Shown piece after piece: positions 22,818 through 34,376 of a stretch of 64,000 bases of DNA (position 1 is the first letter of the stretch; every line of letters begins with the position of its first letter). Position numbers and translations under genes: made by a program. The notes beneath the pieces are model-generated. The model saw only the letters and a program-made list of their open reading frames with translations, was not told the DNA's origin and made no database searches. Source of the stretch: Odobenus rosmarus divergens (lineage: Eukaryota; Chordata; Mammalia; Carnivora; Odobenidae); NCBI RefSeq assembly GCF_000321225.1, contig NW_004450404.1:2493749-2557748 (forward strand), in the 5' to 3' direction.

Positions 22818-23402
22818 ATATTATGCAGCCATCAAAAAGAATGAGATCTTGCCATTTGCAACGACGTGGATGGAACTGGAGGGTGTTATGCTAAGTGAAA
22901 TAAGTCAGTCAGAGAAAGACATGTATCATATGGCCTCACTGATATGAGGAATTCTTCATCTCAGGAAACAAACTGAGGGTTGCTGGAGTGGTGGGGTGGG
23001 ACGGATGGGGTGGCTGGGTGATAGACATTGGGGAGGGTATGTGCTATGGTGAGCACTGTGAAGTGTGCAAGACTGTTGAATCACAGATCTGTACCTCTGA
23101 AACAAATAATGCAATATATGTTAAGAAAAAAAAAAGAAGAAGATAGCAGGAGGGGAAGAATGAAGGGGGGAAATCGGAGGGGGAGACGAACCATGAGAGA
23201 TGATGGACTCTGAAAAACAAACTGAGGGTTCTAGAGGGGAAGGGTGTGGGGGGATGGGTTAGCCTGGTGATGGGTATTAAAGAGGGCATGTTCTGCGTAG
23301 AGCACTGGGTGTTATGCACAAACAATGAATCATGGAACACTACATCAAAAACTAATGATGTAATGTATGGTGATTAACATAACAATAAAAAATTTAAAGA
23401 AA
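22818..23402 (+). mobile_element. Young 5'-truncated L1 with double 3' UTR and TSD
   Basis: It begins in the last ORF2 codons and continues through two consecutive related 3' UTR units separated by an A-rich run (about 23124-23138). A perfect 16-bp TSD, AAAATAAGTGTGTGTG, lies at 22802-22817 and 23403-23418. Confidence 0.97.
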
Positions 23403-23418
23403 AAAATAAGTGTGTGTG

Positions 23419-24089
23419 TTATTTTAAAAATCTACTTTATATCAGAAAGGGAATGTAGTTCTGTTGTCTAAAAAACCAAGCTCTTATCCCTTTGGCCTTT
23501 ACCTTTCAAAACTTAAATGTTGCAAATTGATTTTGAGATGAGAAGCCCTGTTCATGTCAGTTAAATGCTTACCCTGGAAATTTTTGCCATTTCAAATAGA
23601 AAAACCTCTATAGGCTTTCTTCTGATTCAGCAGCAGTCTGCTTAGCGTTAAGAAAGGGCAAGCAAGACTCTAGAGTTGGGTAATTATGGCTGAGCTCTTG
23701 GATAGTCTCTTTGGGAGATAACAAGGTCGGGTCTTCCCATATTACAAGATGCCAGGAAGAGACTGCTGGCTGGCTGCATCCTGCATTTGGAAAGCGATTC
23801 AGCTTGGAACACTTCAGAAGCATCCAGTAAAGATACAGCCCTTGCCAAATGGAGATTGCTTTAAAAAGAAACTGACCGGGAATAGTGCTCTCAGCAAAGG
23901 ATCTACAGAGATCTTTGAGCAGGAGGCCATATTAATCATTAATGATCATGAAGATAATCTCTGACTCAGAGCAAACATTTGTTCCAAAAGTACTAAAGCA
24001 TCTTGTGTATCAGGAGGCAAATGGCTTCCCAAAGTAACTGAATTAGAATTTTATAACTAGTTAGAGTTAAATATCTGGTACCTTCATTT
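23419..24089. other. No recognised gene or repeat
   Basis: Unique sequence. Opposed open frames at 23608-23964 have no recognisable domain. Confidence 0.45.
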
Positions 24090-24500
24090 TACTTTTAAAA
24101 AAAAATAGGATTATTGAGGTATAATTCACCCTTTCTATGTGTACTACATTTTGACAAACACATACAGTTCTGTAACCACCACCACAATCAAGACATAGAA
24201 TATTTCCATCACTCTGGAAAGTTTCCTCATGCCCCTTTGTAGTCAGCCCTTGCTTCTTCCTCCTGCCTTGGCAACCACTGAACTGTTACCTGTTTTGACA
24301 GCTTTGCTTTTTCCAATGTCATGTAAATGAAACCCTACAAGATGTAGCCTATAAAGTCTCACTTCTTTCATTTAGCATAATGCATTTGAGATTCATCTCT
24401 GTTCCTTTCAATTGCTTAACAGTATCTCATTGTATGGATATACCACAGTTTATTTACCCACTTACCAGTTGATGGACATTTGAGTTGTTTCCCTCATTTT
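24090..24500 (-). mobile_element. Old L1M 3' end, minus strand
   Basis: TTATTGAGGTATAATTCACC, ACCACCACCACAATCAAGAC, TTTAGCATAATGCATTTGAG and CAGTTGATGGACATTTGAGT in the plus strand are the reverse complement of the L1M tail. Confidence 0.9.
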
Positions 24501-25491
24501 ACTTTCATATTATTTTCCTTTTGCATGATGGTGTACAGCTTATAAAGCTCTTTTACCTTCACTTAGGTCCTATTATGAAAATATTGTTATTCATATTTTT
24601 CTGACAATAATTAATCAAAGCCACAGGGAGCTTAAATGGCATTAGATATATACCAGCTAGAGATAACAACTGCTTTCCACTATACAATGCCACCTCTCTG
24701 GTCTGAGATGAATACTGTCACTTGAAGATCTTTATCCATTGGGATATTACAATGCACTACATGTTTAACAGAGTCTTAGGGAAAGAGGAACTATAATTTT
24801 TCAGAGAAATGAGGATCCTAATGGTATTGGTGAGGTGTGGAAGCAGAAAATCAATTTTGGAGTCAGTCTTGGATACCTATCCTAGTTCTGTGATCTGGAG
24901 AAAGTTTCTGAGCCTCAGTTTCCTTATCTGAACAATGCTTTCCACGATACTGGCCTCTGAACATTTTGATAATGAAGTGAGGTTATGTGTACAGGATGCA
25001 TCTCACACAGTTCAGTTCCTTCTTACATGTTAGCTTCCTTCTTCCCCTGCCATATGCACACACACACACACCTGCCCACTAGTGTAAAAAAAAGGAGAAG
25101 GAATGAGCCTGGAGAAAGGCTCCCAGTCTTTGTCCTCAAGCTGCAGTGCTGGTTGATTTGAAAGCCTTCTCTACCACAAGAGTGCTTCAGTCTCCTCTAG
25201 TAGCAAACCTGACCTGGGAGGAGACCCCTATGGCTGCCATCTCCGGCTCCTTCTCATCTTCTCTTACCCATAGTCTTTGTTCTCTGTAAAATGAGGCTCA
25301 GGGCTGATTTTACGTGAAATTGTGGGAAAGATTCAGTTTGCTGATGCTCTTTTTACATCCACACAGTGCCCTCTCCTAGTTCTGGGAGGGAGGCATTTAG
25401 GATTCCCTGACTTCCCAGAGTACTTCTCTTCCCTGAGTCTTATCCCTGGGAGGTCTCTGGCTCTGTGTTCAGACTCCCCTTCTCCACCATC
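24501..25491. other. Intergenic; MIR and CA repeat inside
   Basis: A (CA)n run is at about 25057-25072. Apart from the MIR listed next, nothing is recognised. Confidence 0.5.
24835..25010 (+). mobile_element. MIR SINE relic
   Basis: Contains GTTCTGTGATCTGGAGAAAG, GAGCCTCAGTTTCCTTATCT and AATGAAGTGAGGTTATGTGT in MIR order. Confidence 0.8.
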
Positions 25492-25508
25492 AAAACTGCC
25501 CAGTTCTA

Positions 25509-25702
25509 GGGCGCCTGGGGGCTCAGTTGGTTAAGCAACTGCATTCGGCTCAGGTCATGGTCCTGGAGTCCCAGGATCGAGTCCCACATCAGGCTCCCTG
25601 CTCGGCGGGGTGTCTGCTTCTCCCTCTGACCCTCCTCCCTCTCATGCTCTCTGTCTCTCATTCTCTCTCTCACAAATAAAAAAAAAATCTAAAAAAAAAA
25701 AA
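25509..25702 (+). mobile_element. Can-SINE with 17-bp TSD
   Basis: Starts GGGCGCCTGGGGGCTCAG, CT-rich middle, long A tail. A perfect TSD, AAAACTGCCCAGTTCTA, lies at 25492-25508 and 25703-25719. Confidence 0.98.
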
Positions 25703-25889
25703 AAAACTGCCCAGTTCTATCATTGGAAAAGACCTGATAAAGTAATTTACAGGATGGTTCTTGACTTCCTGTATATAACTTCCTCTACAACTAACACCTG
25801 GTTTAAGTTACTATCCTTTTCAGGAATATTTGTATTTTACCAGTAGACATTTCTAATGGAAAGGAATGCTAATGGTAGAATGTCAGGCA

Positions 25890-26035
25890 GTTTGTCATAG
25901 TAGGAAGAGCACTAGATTAGACATCAGGAGACCTGGGCTCTTGTCTTTGTGTTTCGACCAACTCAATATTAGGATCTGAAACAAGTGTCACTCACTATCT
26001 AAAATGGTCATATAATATCTGTCTTCTCTCTTTCC
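25890..26035 (+). mobile_element. MIR-like SINE relic
   Basis: TAGTAGGAAGAGCACTAGAT and CAGGAGACCTGGGCTCTTG match the MIR 5' part; the rest is decayed. Confidence 0.75.
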
Positions 26036-26476
26036 TAGCTCTTTCTGGAGCATTTCACACAATCCTATATGTCAGCCACTTATTCAACCCATTCACAAGA
26101 CCAACTCTATATTTAAGTACCTAAGTACTCCTAGGATGTGACACTTTTTAATTTATAATTACCCCCTTTCTAGGCATCATGTTCTGTTCCTTTGTTCTAT
26201 GTGGGCAGCTTGACCCTAAGTACCACAGTTGCCATAGTGTTTGGTCTCCTGAGCATTGGCCATGGTGGACACTCTACAATGCCATTGGCCACAGTAAGGA
26301 ACCACTGGTCTTTCTGCTGTTAGTCATCAGCTGTGACTCAGTGCTCCAAGTCTCATTTCAATAGGGTCTGGGGCATTTCTACCTGCTACCCTGCCAAAGG
26401 AGTAAGGATTTTCTACGACAAAGAATAGTGACTCATTGAAAAAGGAAAATAAAAAATAAAAGTTGACATAGCAGAG
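26036..26476. other. No recognised gene or repeat
   Basis: Unique sequence with nothing I can support. Confidence 0.45.
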
Positions 26477-26490
26477 AAACTGATTTTTTT

Positions 26491-26698
26491 ATTGTTTTTA
26501 AGAGAGAGAGAGAGCATGCATATGCACATGGGAAAGGAAGGGTGAGTCACAGAGGGAGAGAGGGAGAGGGAGAATCTTAAGCAGACTCCATGCCCAGCAT
26601 GGAGCCTGACACGGGGCTTGATCCCACGACCCTGAGATCATGACCTGAGTTGAAATCAAGAATCGGACGCTTAACTGACTGAACCATCCAGGTGCCCC
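26491..26698 (-). mobile_element. Can-SINE, older subtype, minus strand
   Basis: GAGAGAGAGAGCATGCATAT near the left, CATCCAGGTGCCCCA at the right (GGTGCC head). An imperfect TSD, AAACTGATTTTTTT versus AAACTTTGATTTTTTT, lies at 26477-26490 and 26699-26714. Confidence 0.93.
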
Positions 26699-26714
26699 AA
26701 ACTTTGATTTTTTT

Positions 26715-27537
26715 AAATGGAGGATTAGAGGAATAATTTTTCCACAAATATGTGATAATAGCTTTAAGATTCATGTTAGAAAAATAGACTTTTGGAAGAA
26801 AGATCAGTGTACTCTTAATACGTTTTCCTGTATAATAAATCCTGTCCTTTTGAATAGAATGTAATCTAATACATTAGAAAAAGGTCCTGAGGCTTTTATT
26901 TTAAAGGCAGTGATATTGCTACAGGCAAAGTAATTATAACCATTAACTCCTCAATATGTCAGTGGAGGCTTTGGCATCAAAAGCCCAGAGGAATCCCAAA
27001 TTGCCTAACCAGTTTAAAAATTTTAAGAATTGCATTCTTGGATGGAAAAAAAAGAGTACTTAAGAGAGAAGGTACTCAGAAGTCTACTTAATGCAAAAAG
27101 TCACAATAATTTAAACTTCTTTTTAAAAATAAATTCTTATGTTGCTTTGGGGCTTTGTCTTTAGAGTATGTTTTAATATATTTTGCAAACAATTAATGTA
27201 ACCCCTAAACTTGAGGAGCAAACCACCATTAGGGCTTATTATTGAGAATACCACTTTCTATTAACAATCTTTTGTCACAAAAATTACCCCTTTAGGAAAT
27301 AAAGCAAATATATTATGAACAAAACTGAATCCTTCTTTAATAGAAAATAACTATAACTTGATTATTAGTGTGATTAATTATACTTCTCTCTGATTTGTTG
27401 TCTTATTTATATAATGATAAACTAAAATGAAAGCAGTGATTAAATTGAGGTGGGGAAGAAAAATTCATTTATCCACCTTATATTTATTAGGTATTTAAGT
27501 AGATAGGAAGGTGGATGTAAAGTAGGATTAACAACTC
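26715..27537. other. Unique AT-rich DNA
   Basis: No gene or repeat recognised. Confidence 0.45.
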
Positions 27538-27640
27538 ATCACTTTATCAGGGCCTTTCCTGGTTTTAACACTGAAAGTCCCATATCTGGGACCTTCTTTT
27601 GTCCCAGGCAAACTGAGATGGCTGGTCACCCTGAGTAAAG
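27538..27640. mobile_element. MER53-like palindromic DNA transposon, copy 2
   Basis: CCTGGTTTTAACACTGAAAG, TCCCATATCTGGGACC and GAGATGGCTGGTCACCCT match MER53 in order. Confidence 0.8.
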
Positions 27641-27714
27641 TAAAAATGCCTTATAATATCCTACTCTCAATAAATCTAGTCTACTGGGAGAGATGAGATA
27701 TGTGCAATGAAAAG

Positions 27715-27780
27715 TTTAATAACAAATTAATGATTTGTTGATTAATAATTAATAATATTAATAATTAATAACTGGTAACA
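27715..27780. repeat. TTAATAA-rich AT tract
   Basis: Imperfect tandem ATTAATA/TTAATAA units; a simple low-complexity expansion. Confidence 0.8.
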
Positions 27781-27859
27781 ACATACTATCAAAATTAGTA
27801 CAAATTATTGTTTTATAAAATAAATAACACAGTTTTAAAAAATATTGAAACTTAAGGAC

Positions 27860-28035
27860 ACAATTTAAGAATTGAGCACTTACCATGTAGTAAAATGGTT
27901 ACTGTCTTCCCCAGAAAAATTGTGTCTTCCCCAGAAAACTGGACTTCCGAGAAATTTAGTAACTTGCACAAGGTTATAGTGTCAGTAAAGGGCTGAGCTG
28001 GAATTTGAATTCAGGTCTTTTGATTTTGAAATTCA
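27860..28035 (-). mobile_element. MIR SINE relic, antisense
   Basis: GAGCACTTACCATGTAGTAA, TTGCACAAGGTTATAGTGTC and GCTGGAATTTGAATTCAGG are the reverse-complement MIR order. It holds a local 20-bp-period tandem duplication of TGTCTTCCCCAGAAAA (27903-27918 and 27923-27938). Confidence 0.82.
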
Positions 28036-28459
28036 CAGGCTTCTCACTGTCCCAGGAGAACTTGGAGATCACAACTTCACCTGTTTTGTTTTGTTTTTTT
28101 CTATATACAGGAAGCAGCTGATGCCTGGACTAGTGGCCTGCACACCAGCCCAGAGCACTGTAGTGACAGAGCTTGGATAAAAACCCATGTTTCTTGGCTT
28201 ATGGTGCAGGATGGATGATACCATGAAGTGACAGATCCCACGGTCTGAGTGAAGACATGAATAACGGAATAATATTTGGACTATGGCCCCTTGTTTTTAT
28301 TTTCCCTCTAAGACTCTTGGTTGATATCCTCATCTATCTGGTGTGCAGCACAATTGGAGGGTGAGGTCTGTCCACCTGCTGGACTGGTCCTAGAGTACAC
28401 CAGTTGGGTTCTCTCTGGTTCTAACCATCATCCTAGTTAGAGGTTTGTTCCTGCCTTTA
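28036..28459. other. No recognised gene
   Basis: Unique sequence, no supportable exon. Confidence 0.4.
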
Positions 28460-28565
28460 GGCTAGTGTTTGCCAAATATGAAATCTGTGACATCCTGAAT
28501 CAGCACCACCTGGGATGTACATTAAAAATGCTGACTCTTGGACCAAGTATCTAGTTCATTTCACA
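28460..28565 (+). mobile_element. MER20/MER5-type hAT fragment
   Basis: CTAGTGTTTGCCAAATATG then ATCAGCACCACCTGGGATGT and CATTAAAAATGCTGACTC suggest the left half of such an element. Confidence 0.55.
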
Positions 28566-30559
28566 GATGTGCAGAATAGTGACTGAAGGAGCAATTCAGT
28601 AACTGACAAGGTTAAGAAACTATTTCTGCCCCCAAATTTTGGACATTTAATATTAGACTGTGACTTTTTATATTGGAATACTAATTCCATTTTATTTGAA
28701 ACATTTAAGATTTAATTCTTGTGTTCCAAAAGTCCTTTCCATAATGATTGATTTTAAGTTTTGCCCAAATATTTGTTTAAATACTTGGCCATTCAGTCCA
28801 ATACAATGCAACTATGGAAGCTGAAAGAATCTGCAAGTGTGAGCTCCAGTGCTCTCAGGCATTAAACATAACTCCTGGGGGAAAAACTGCAGAAAAGGAA
28901 TAAAGCCACTTAACAAAGTCACTGAGTGTACCACTGCTTGAATACTGTTGGAAAGGTGATAGGAAGGCATTGAAGCAGTTTTGATCAGAAATGTGACCCT
29001 TGAGACTTCGGAGAGATTCATTACTTTTATTATTTGCATTTATTTGTAGCAAGCAGACATCAGCTCTGATAGTCTTTGCAAATCCTTCTGATATAAGAGG
29101 ATGTTAGGAAAGAATAGTGGGCATAAAGGAGGCCACTGCTTTAATTTCTGAGCATGTGTAGGTTGGGTCCACAGGGCTGCTGCTTCTGGACTAAGGCAAT
29201 TATGAGAAGAAGCAGTGGGAGGGAGCTCAAGCCACGAAAACCACGCTTTATTGCCTCTCCTCAGAAATATGTCCACAAGAGGGTCCCTAACTTTCTCAGT
29301 TCACACCACCCTTAGAGTCTCAGTAATTTATTCACAGGTTACATAGGCCAAAACAAATACCTAACAGTTCCATTTATTAAGTAGTTAGGTCTAAATAACT
29401 TAGTAAGTATTTATATTCTAACAACTTAGCACCTGTTGGACACTGAATAGCTTCTTGATCTAGGAGTCATATTGGACACTATAACACTCATTTCTTATTT
29501 CACATTGATTTTCAGGAAGTACTTGCTTTTTCTTATAGCAATGAAATATGTCATCAAAAGGAATGTAGCAATCTAATGATGAAACTGAACTATCTCAAAC
29601 TAGGAATTCACATGGAGTCAGATATTCCCTTGAAAAATGTAAATGCCCCACGGCATGGGTATAAATTTGCTGTGGTGCCCTGGCACACAGTTGAGAATCC
29701 TTGGGATGTCTACAAGGAAATATTTATGACATCAATTGGGCCATAGTCATGATTTCAGTTTTGATGTGGTCCAGTTCTGTTCTCTGCCTTCGAGACTATC
29801 CTTTTGTCCTCAATCAGCAAGCACACACTGCTGAATGATCCCAAGAGAGTGTATGGTGTGTTTGTGCAATTCATCAATGTTTGCCCAATGGTAAGCTCTC
29901 AAAAGATGGTAATTGTCATTATCATCACCATTCTTTGACAATACAAGCACAGAAGCAAACAAACTCTTAATGCCCTGATTGTATACGCCCTCATCATCTA
30001 CAGAGGTTCTTTTGTTTGTTTATTTCTTCCCCTACAGTTAAGAAAAATGTTTCACTAGGAATTGGGGAATGTAGAAAATATGGTTGAGATGGATTGTCTG
30101 AAGGTGAAAAGATGGCCAGGTTCACCTCCACATTTGCACATTTGAGCAAGTATCACTGGCCCTTTTCACCGTCCCTCTATTCTGACTTCCTGGTTCTGCC
30201 AGGGGCACTTACACAAATAGGAAGTCATGTGCAGACCCATAGAGAAGAGTGGCAGGAGGCAGAAAAGGTGGGCATTGGGTGGGGCAGGGGCAGGAAATCA
30301 GTGGTAAAAAAAGGACAAAATATCAAACAGAACACATAAGAAGTTGCAATGCCAAGACATAAAGGGCTTTGGAGATAAAGATTTTTCAGAGAAAAATGAG
30401 AATGGTTTCATATGTACCCTCCTATATGAATAATTATTTATATGAAGATATAAGTATCATCTAATAATTAGTTATATAATAACATATGATATATAATAAT
30501 TATATGAAGATGCAAATTGATCTATTTATCTGTAATTTTCTGCCTAGAACCACTGTGCA
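28566..30559. other. Unique DNA
   Basis: About 2 kb with no repeat or gene that I recognise, including an AT-rich run at 30420-30510. Confidence 0.45.
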
Positions 30560-30810
30560 GTACCCATTGGGCTGGGAATTAGTGAGACTAGTTCTTTTTT
30601 TTGTAATTGATTTTTTTATTATATTCAGTTAGCCAGCATATAGTACATCATTAGTTTTTGATGTAGTGAGACTAGTTCTTATCTGAATTCAATTCATAGC
30701 TAGTTATATGACCTTGAATAAAATGCTTACATTCTAAGAATGTAGCTTACTTTTCTGTAAAGTGAGAAAATTGGTAGATCATTTCTAGAAATTTTACTGA
30801 ATCCCAAATA
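30560..30810 (+). mobile_element. MIR SINE relic split by a tiny L1
   Basis: GCTGGGAATTAGTGAGACTA then, after the L1 insert, CTAGTTATATGACCTTGAAT and CTTACTTTTCTGTAAAGTGA follow MIR order. Confidence 0.8.
30597..30664 (-). mobile_element. 68-bp L1 insertion with 16-bp TSD
   Basis: T-rich start and CATCATTAGTTTTTGATGTA are the reverse complement of the L1 terminus. A perfect 16-bp TSD, AGTGAGACTAGTTCTT, lies at 30581-30596 and 30665-30680. Confidence 0.95.
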
Positions 30811-30831
30811 TAAAATTTTTAAAGAAATCTT

Positions 30832-30960
30832 GTCATTCATTCAGTTATGCAAAAGTACTGATAGAATTATTTCTATGTGCTCAGATTTGTGGTTGATTTC
30901 AGGGATGTAATGGTGAATGTAATGGTAAGTAAAAATAGAGGTCCTCACTTTGGAGGAGAC
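30832..30960 (-). mobile_element. L2-like relic, antisense
   Basis: CATTCATTCAGTTATGC followed by GATGTAATGGTGAATGTAA and GGTCCTCACTTTGGAGGAGA recall the antisense L2 tail. Confidence 0.55.
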
Positions 30961-31126
30961 TAATCTTTTTCTTCCAGGAAGCTGTCTTGGTCTTTGGAGA
31001 AGAGACTAGTCTTGATGGATGAGAAATGTCATCAGCATGTAGCAAGATGGTGAATCACCCTCAGAACACTTCTGAGAGCTGATATACTTCTGAGAGTGAA
31101 GACTTGTTGTTTAAAGCAATGATATT

Positions 31127-31273
31127 GGGGTGCCTGGTGGCTTAGTTGGTTAAGCGCCTGACTCTTGGTTTCAGCTCAGGTACAGATCTAAAGGTCATGG
31201 GATCGAGCCCGATGTCAGGCTCTGCTCTCAACAGAGTCTGCTTGCCCTCTCCCTCTGCCCCTCCCCCTGCTTG

Positions 31274-31304
<31 letters not shown>

Positions 31305-31327
31305 AAATAAATAAATCTTTAAAAAAA
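31127..31327 (+). mobile_element. Can-SINE with TSD
   Basis: GGGGTGCCTGGTGGCTTAG head, (TC)n tract, (AAATA)n tail. A 15-bp TSD, TAAAGCAATGATATT versus TAAAGCAGTGATATT, lies at 31112-31126 and 31328-31342. Confidence 0.97.
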
Positions 31328-31342
31328 TAAAGCAGTGATATT

Positions 31343-31599
31343 TTGGGGACTCATTAGACATGCCTGTCTTTAGATAACATTACATTTTCCAACCTTCTTT
31401 GCAAGTATAAGTAGTCATGTGACTTATTATTGACTTCTAGTCAATGGAATGTGAGTAGAACAGCCTATAAATAATCCCCCCCCACATCTCCATAATCCTT
31501 CTCCTTCTTCAGGCATCATAGAGACAACAACAGAAACCTTGAGAGCCATGTACTGAGGATGAAAGAGCCACAGGATAGAAGGGGCGTTGGTGTCTGAAT
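31343..31599. repeat. Possible ancient repeat (unnamed)
   Basis: GTAGTCATGTGACTTATTAT and TCTAGTCAATGGAATGTGAG recall a common old mammalian repeat. I cannot name it. Confidence 0.35.
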
Positions 31600-32775
31600 C
31601 ACACTTTGTAGGATGTATTATTCAGGGAGGGAGAGAGGGAGAGAGAATTCATTCACACAGTGGTAGAGGCTAGCAAGTCCAAAATCTGCAGGGTAGGTAG
31701 GCAGGCTGGAGACCCAAGGAAGATTTGATGTTGCATCTCAAATCCAAAGGCAGTCTGCTGGCAGAATTCCCTTTTCCTAGAGTTACCATACGATCCAGCA
31801 ATTGCACTACTGGGTATTTACCCCAAAGATACAAATGTAGGGATCCGAAGGGGTATGTGCACCCTGATGTTTATAGCAGCAATGTCCACAATAGCCAAAC
31901 TGTGGAAAGAGCCAAGATGTCCATCGACAAGACGAATGAATGGATAAAGAAGATGTGGTATATATATACAATGGAATATTATGCAGCCATCAAAAAGAAT
32001 GAAATCTTGCCGTTTGCAGCGACGTGGATGGAACTGGAGGGTATTATGCTGAGTGAAATAAGTCAATCAGAGAAAGACATGTATCATACGACCTCACTGA
32101 TAAGAGGAATTCTTAATCTCAGGAAACAAACTGAGGGTTGCTGGAGTGGTGGGGGTGGGAGGGATGGGGTGGCTGGGTGAGAGACACTGGGGAGGGTATG
32201 TGCTATGGTGAGTGCTGTGAAGTGTGCAAGACTGTTGAATCACAGATCTGTACCTCTGAAGCAAATAATACATTATATGTTTAAAAAAAAAAGAAGATAG
32301 TAGGAGGGGAAGAATGAAGGGGGGAAATCGGAGGGGGAGACGAACGATGAGAGACTATGGACTCTTGAGAAACAAAGTGAGGGTTCTAGAGGGGAGGGGG
32401 GTGGGGGGATGGGTTAGCCTGGTGATGGGTATTAAAGAGGGCATGTACTGAATGGAGCACTGGGTGTTATATGCAAACAATGAATCACGGAACACTACAT
32501 CAAAAACTAATGATGTAATGTATGGTGATTAACATAATTAAAAAAAAAGAATTCCCTTTTCCTCGGGGACATCAGTCTTTTTCTCTGAAGGCCTTTGACT
32601 ACTTTGATGAGGCTCATCCATATTACGGAGGGTAAATCTGCTTTACTCAGTCTACTGATTTAAATGTTAATCTCATCTAAGAAATACTTTCACAGCAACA
32701 TCCACAGTAGAGTTTGACCAAATATCTGGGTATTGTGGCCCAGCCAAGTTGACATAAAATTAACCTTCCCTGAGG
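31600..32775. repeat. Ancient interspersed repeat, family R copy 1, split by L1
   Basis: GGCTAGCAAGTCCAAAATCT and CAGGCTGGAGACCCAAGG lie left of the L1; CTTTACTCAGTCTACTGATT, TTAATCTCATCTAAGAA and GTTGACATAAAATTAACC lie right of it. The same words appear at 61235-61680. Confidence 0.7.
31779..32547 (+). mobile_element. Young 5'-truncated L1 with double 3' UTR and 16-bp TSD
   Basis: It starts in ORF2 near CCAGCAATTGCACTACTGGG. The longest frame (31725-32180) preserves the ORF2 C terminus from NEWIKKMWYIYTMEYY onward but runs through into the 3' UTR. Two 3' UTR units follow, separated by an A run at about 32281-32293. A perfect TSD, AGAATTCCCTTTTCCT, lies at 31763-31778 and 32548-32563. Confidence 0.97.
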
Positions 32776-34084
32776 ACAATCACCCGTTGATTAGGAACAG
32801 CTCTTTTAAAACATAGGTTTTGGAGAAATAATTTCTATAGCATTTGAGCCATTAGAAATCACCCTTGTTATGAGCAACTAGCATTACCTTAACTAATACA
32901 CCACAAAAAAATCCACCACTTACTTTTGGTAATTCCAATTTGTTTATTTGCAAATGCTCTCACTTTTGTACTGGCTCCCTGATGTGGAGGGGAAGGAAAG
33001 GGGCACTTTTATAAATCTAATAAATAACAATGATGATGATTATTGGATCCTGCCCTAGGAATGTATTAAACATCTCAGAGTGGCATTATCTGCAATGGGT
33101 CACCAGTAAGCACAAAGAGGCAATACTAATTGGTAGCCTAGTGTTTCAGGGAAGTTAATGCACCTTCTCAAGTGATTTGTTCCTATAGCGTAATTGATTT
33201 ATTGGCATTCCTTATCTGAACATTTGTGAAGCCCTTGGTGCTAATCAGAATAAATGCACTGAACTAATCTTTACTAAACTGCCAGTGACATTTATTTGCC
33301 CCCCTTTTAGATGGAACGCCTCTAAATTCAGTAATTTAGAGCATGTTTTACAGTGGACAAAAGCATTTATTTCTTCAGATGTGAGCTGTTGTGAAGGGTA
33401 GTATTTTCCACAGGAAGATGATGAGATAAATAACAAAAACTCAGTGACTAAATGGCTCATTATTTAAAGAGAAATGAGGAGACATAACAGGAAGGATAAG
33501 GGCTAAGATGCATACCACATTTGTAAGATGGTGATGTTTTCTATCATCTGGTTTGTGCAGGGCATAGGTGAGAACACTGAGGTTTTATATTATTTAAATT
33601 AAGGTGTCAACTCAACTCCTTAGACACAGGCTTCCACTGAACTCTTCAGTATGCTCTTAAGATTGTCCAGAGAGTTCCACAGTGACATGGTAACCACTAC
33701 TTGCCAGGCACTGAATTTGTGTAAACATATTAATCCTGAAATAATTCCTTTTTTTCCTTTTCTCAGTCTATTAGGTCAGATTTCACTCCTGAACCTGAAT
33801 GTTACATGGGCCTCATAAGTGGTAATACAGAAACTGAAGACAGCTGGAGATGGAGCCTGCTTTCCTAGTGGGGAAATCTCTAAAATAATAGGTTGATTCA
33901 AAGGACTTTCTGTTCTCTGGTGTCTGTGGAGGAACAAGTGGAAAAACCAAATTCACATTCCTCTTCTAGCCAAAAAAAGACAATAGCCAAAGCACTGTCA
34001 AAACTCATGACACATTAAAAATAATTCTTTTTCCAAACTGTTGACCTCAAAAATGGGGGTTATGGGGAAGTGTGTGGTTCTCAC
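32776..34084. other. Unique DNA, small MIR scrap
   Basis: A short antisense MIR-like piece is at about 33690-33760. The block 33170-33480 has no repeat signature and rich homeodomain-like TAAT/ATTA words. A candidate conserved non-coding element by appearance only. Confidence 0.35.
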
Positions 34085-34260
34085 AGTCCATTTCTGGACC
34101 AACAGCATTGCCATCACCTGGAAACTGATTAGAAAAGCAAATTATTGGGTCCCACCATAGAACTACTGACTCAGAAATTCTAGGGGTGGGGTCCAAAAAG
34201 CTGTATTTTTAAAAAGCCTTCCAGGAGATTCTGATGCAGGCTCAAGGGTGAACCAGACTT
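34085..34260 (+). mobile_element. MER20/MER5-type hAT element
   Basis: TCTGGACCAACAGCATTGCC, ATCACCTGGAAACTGATTAG, GGTCCCACCATAGAACTACT and TTCCAGGAGATTCTGATGCA follow the family order. Confidence 0.85.
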
Positions 34261-34261
34261 T

Positions 34262-34376
34262 GCACTTAGATGAATCTGGGCTAGAATGTAGCTCCATCAC
34301 TTAATATATGTATGATTTTGAGCAAGTTACTCCCTATCTCCACTCCCTTTTTATCTTTTGTATGTTATTTTAAAAG
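34262..34376 (+). mobile_element. MIR-like fragment
   Basis: AATCTGGGCTAGAATGTAGC and GATTTTGAGCAAGTTACTCC recall the central MIR. Confidence 0.5.

Noticed and set aside
27715..27780. Perfect palindrome in the TTAATAA tract
   Set aside because: Checked by reverse-complementing the core: it is a tandem AT repeat, not a true palindrome.
28081..28260. Possible exon after a TTTTTTCTATATACAG acceptor-like site
   Set aside because: Pyrimidine tract plus AG occurs, but no open frame, donor or homology could be supported.
31818..32066. 82-codon minus-strand frame
   Set aside because: Antisense shadow of L1 ORF2 in the young copy.
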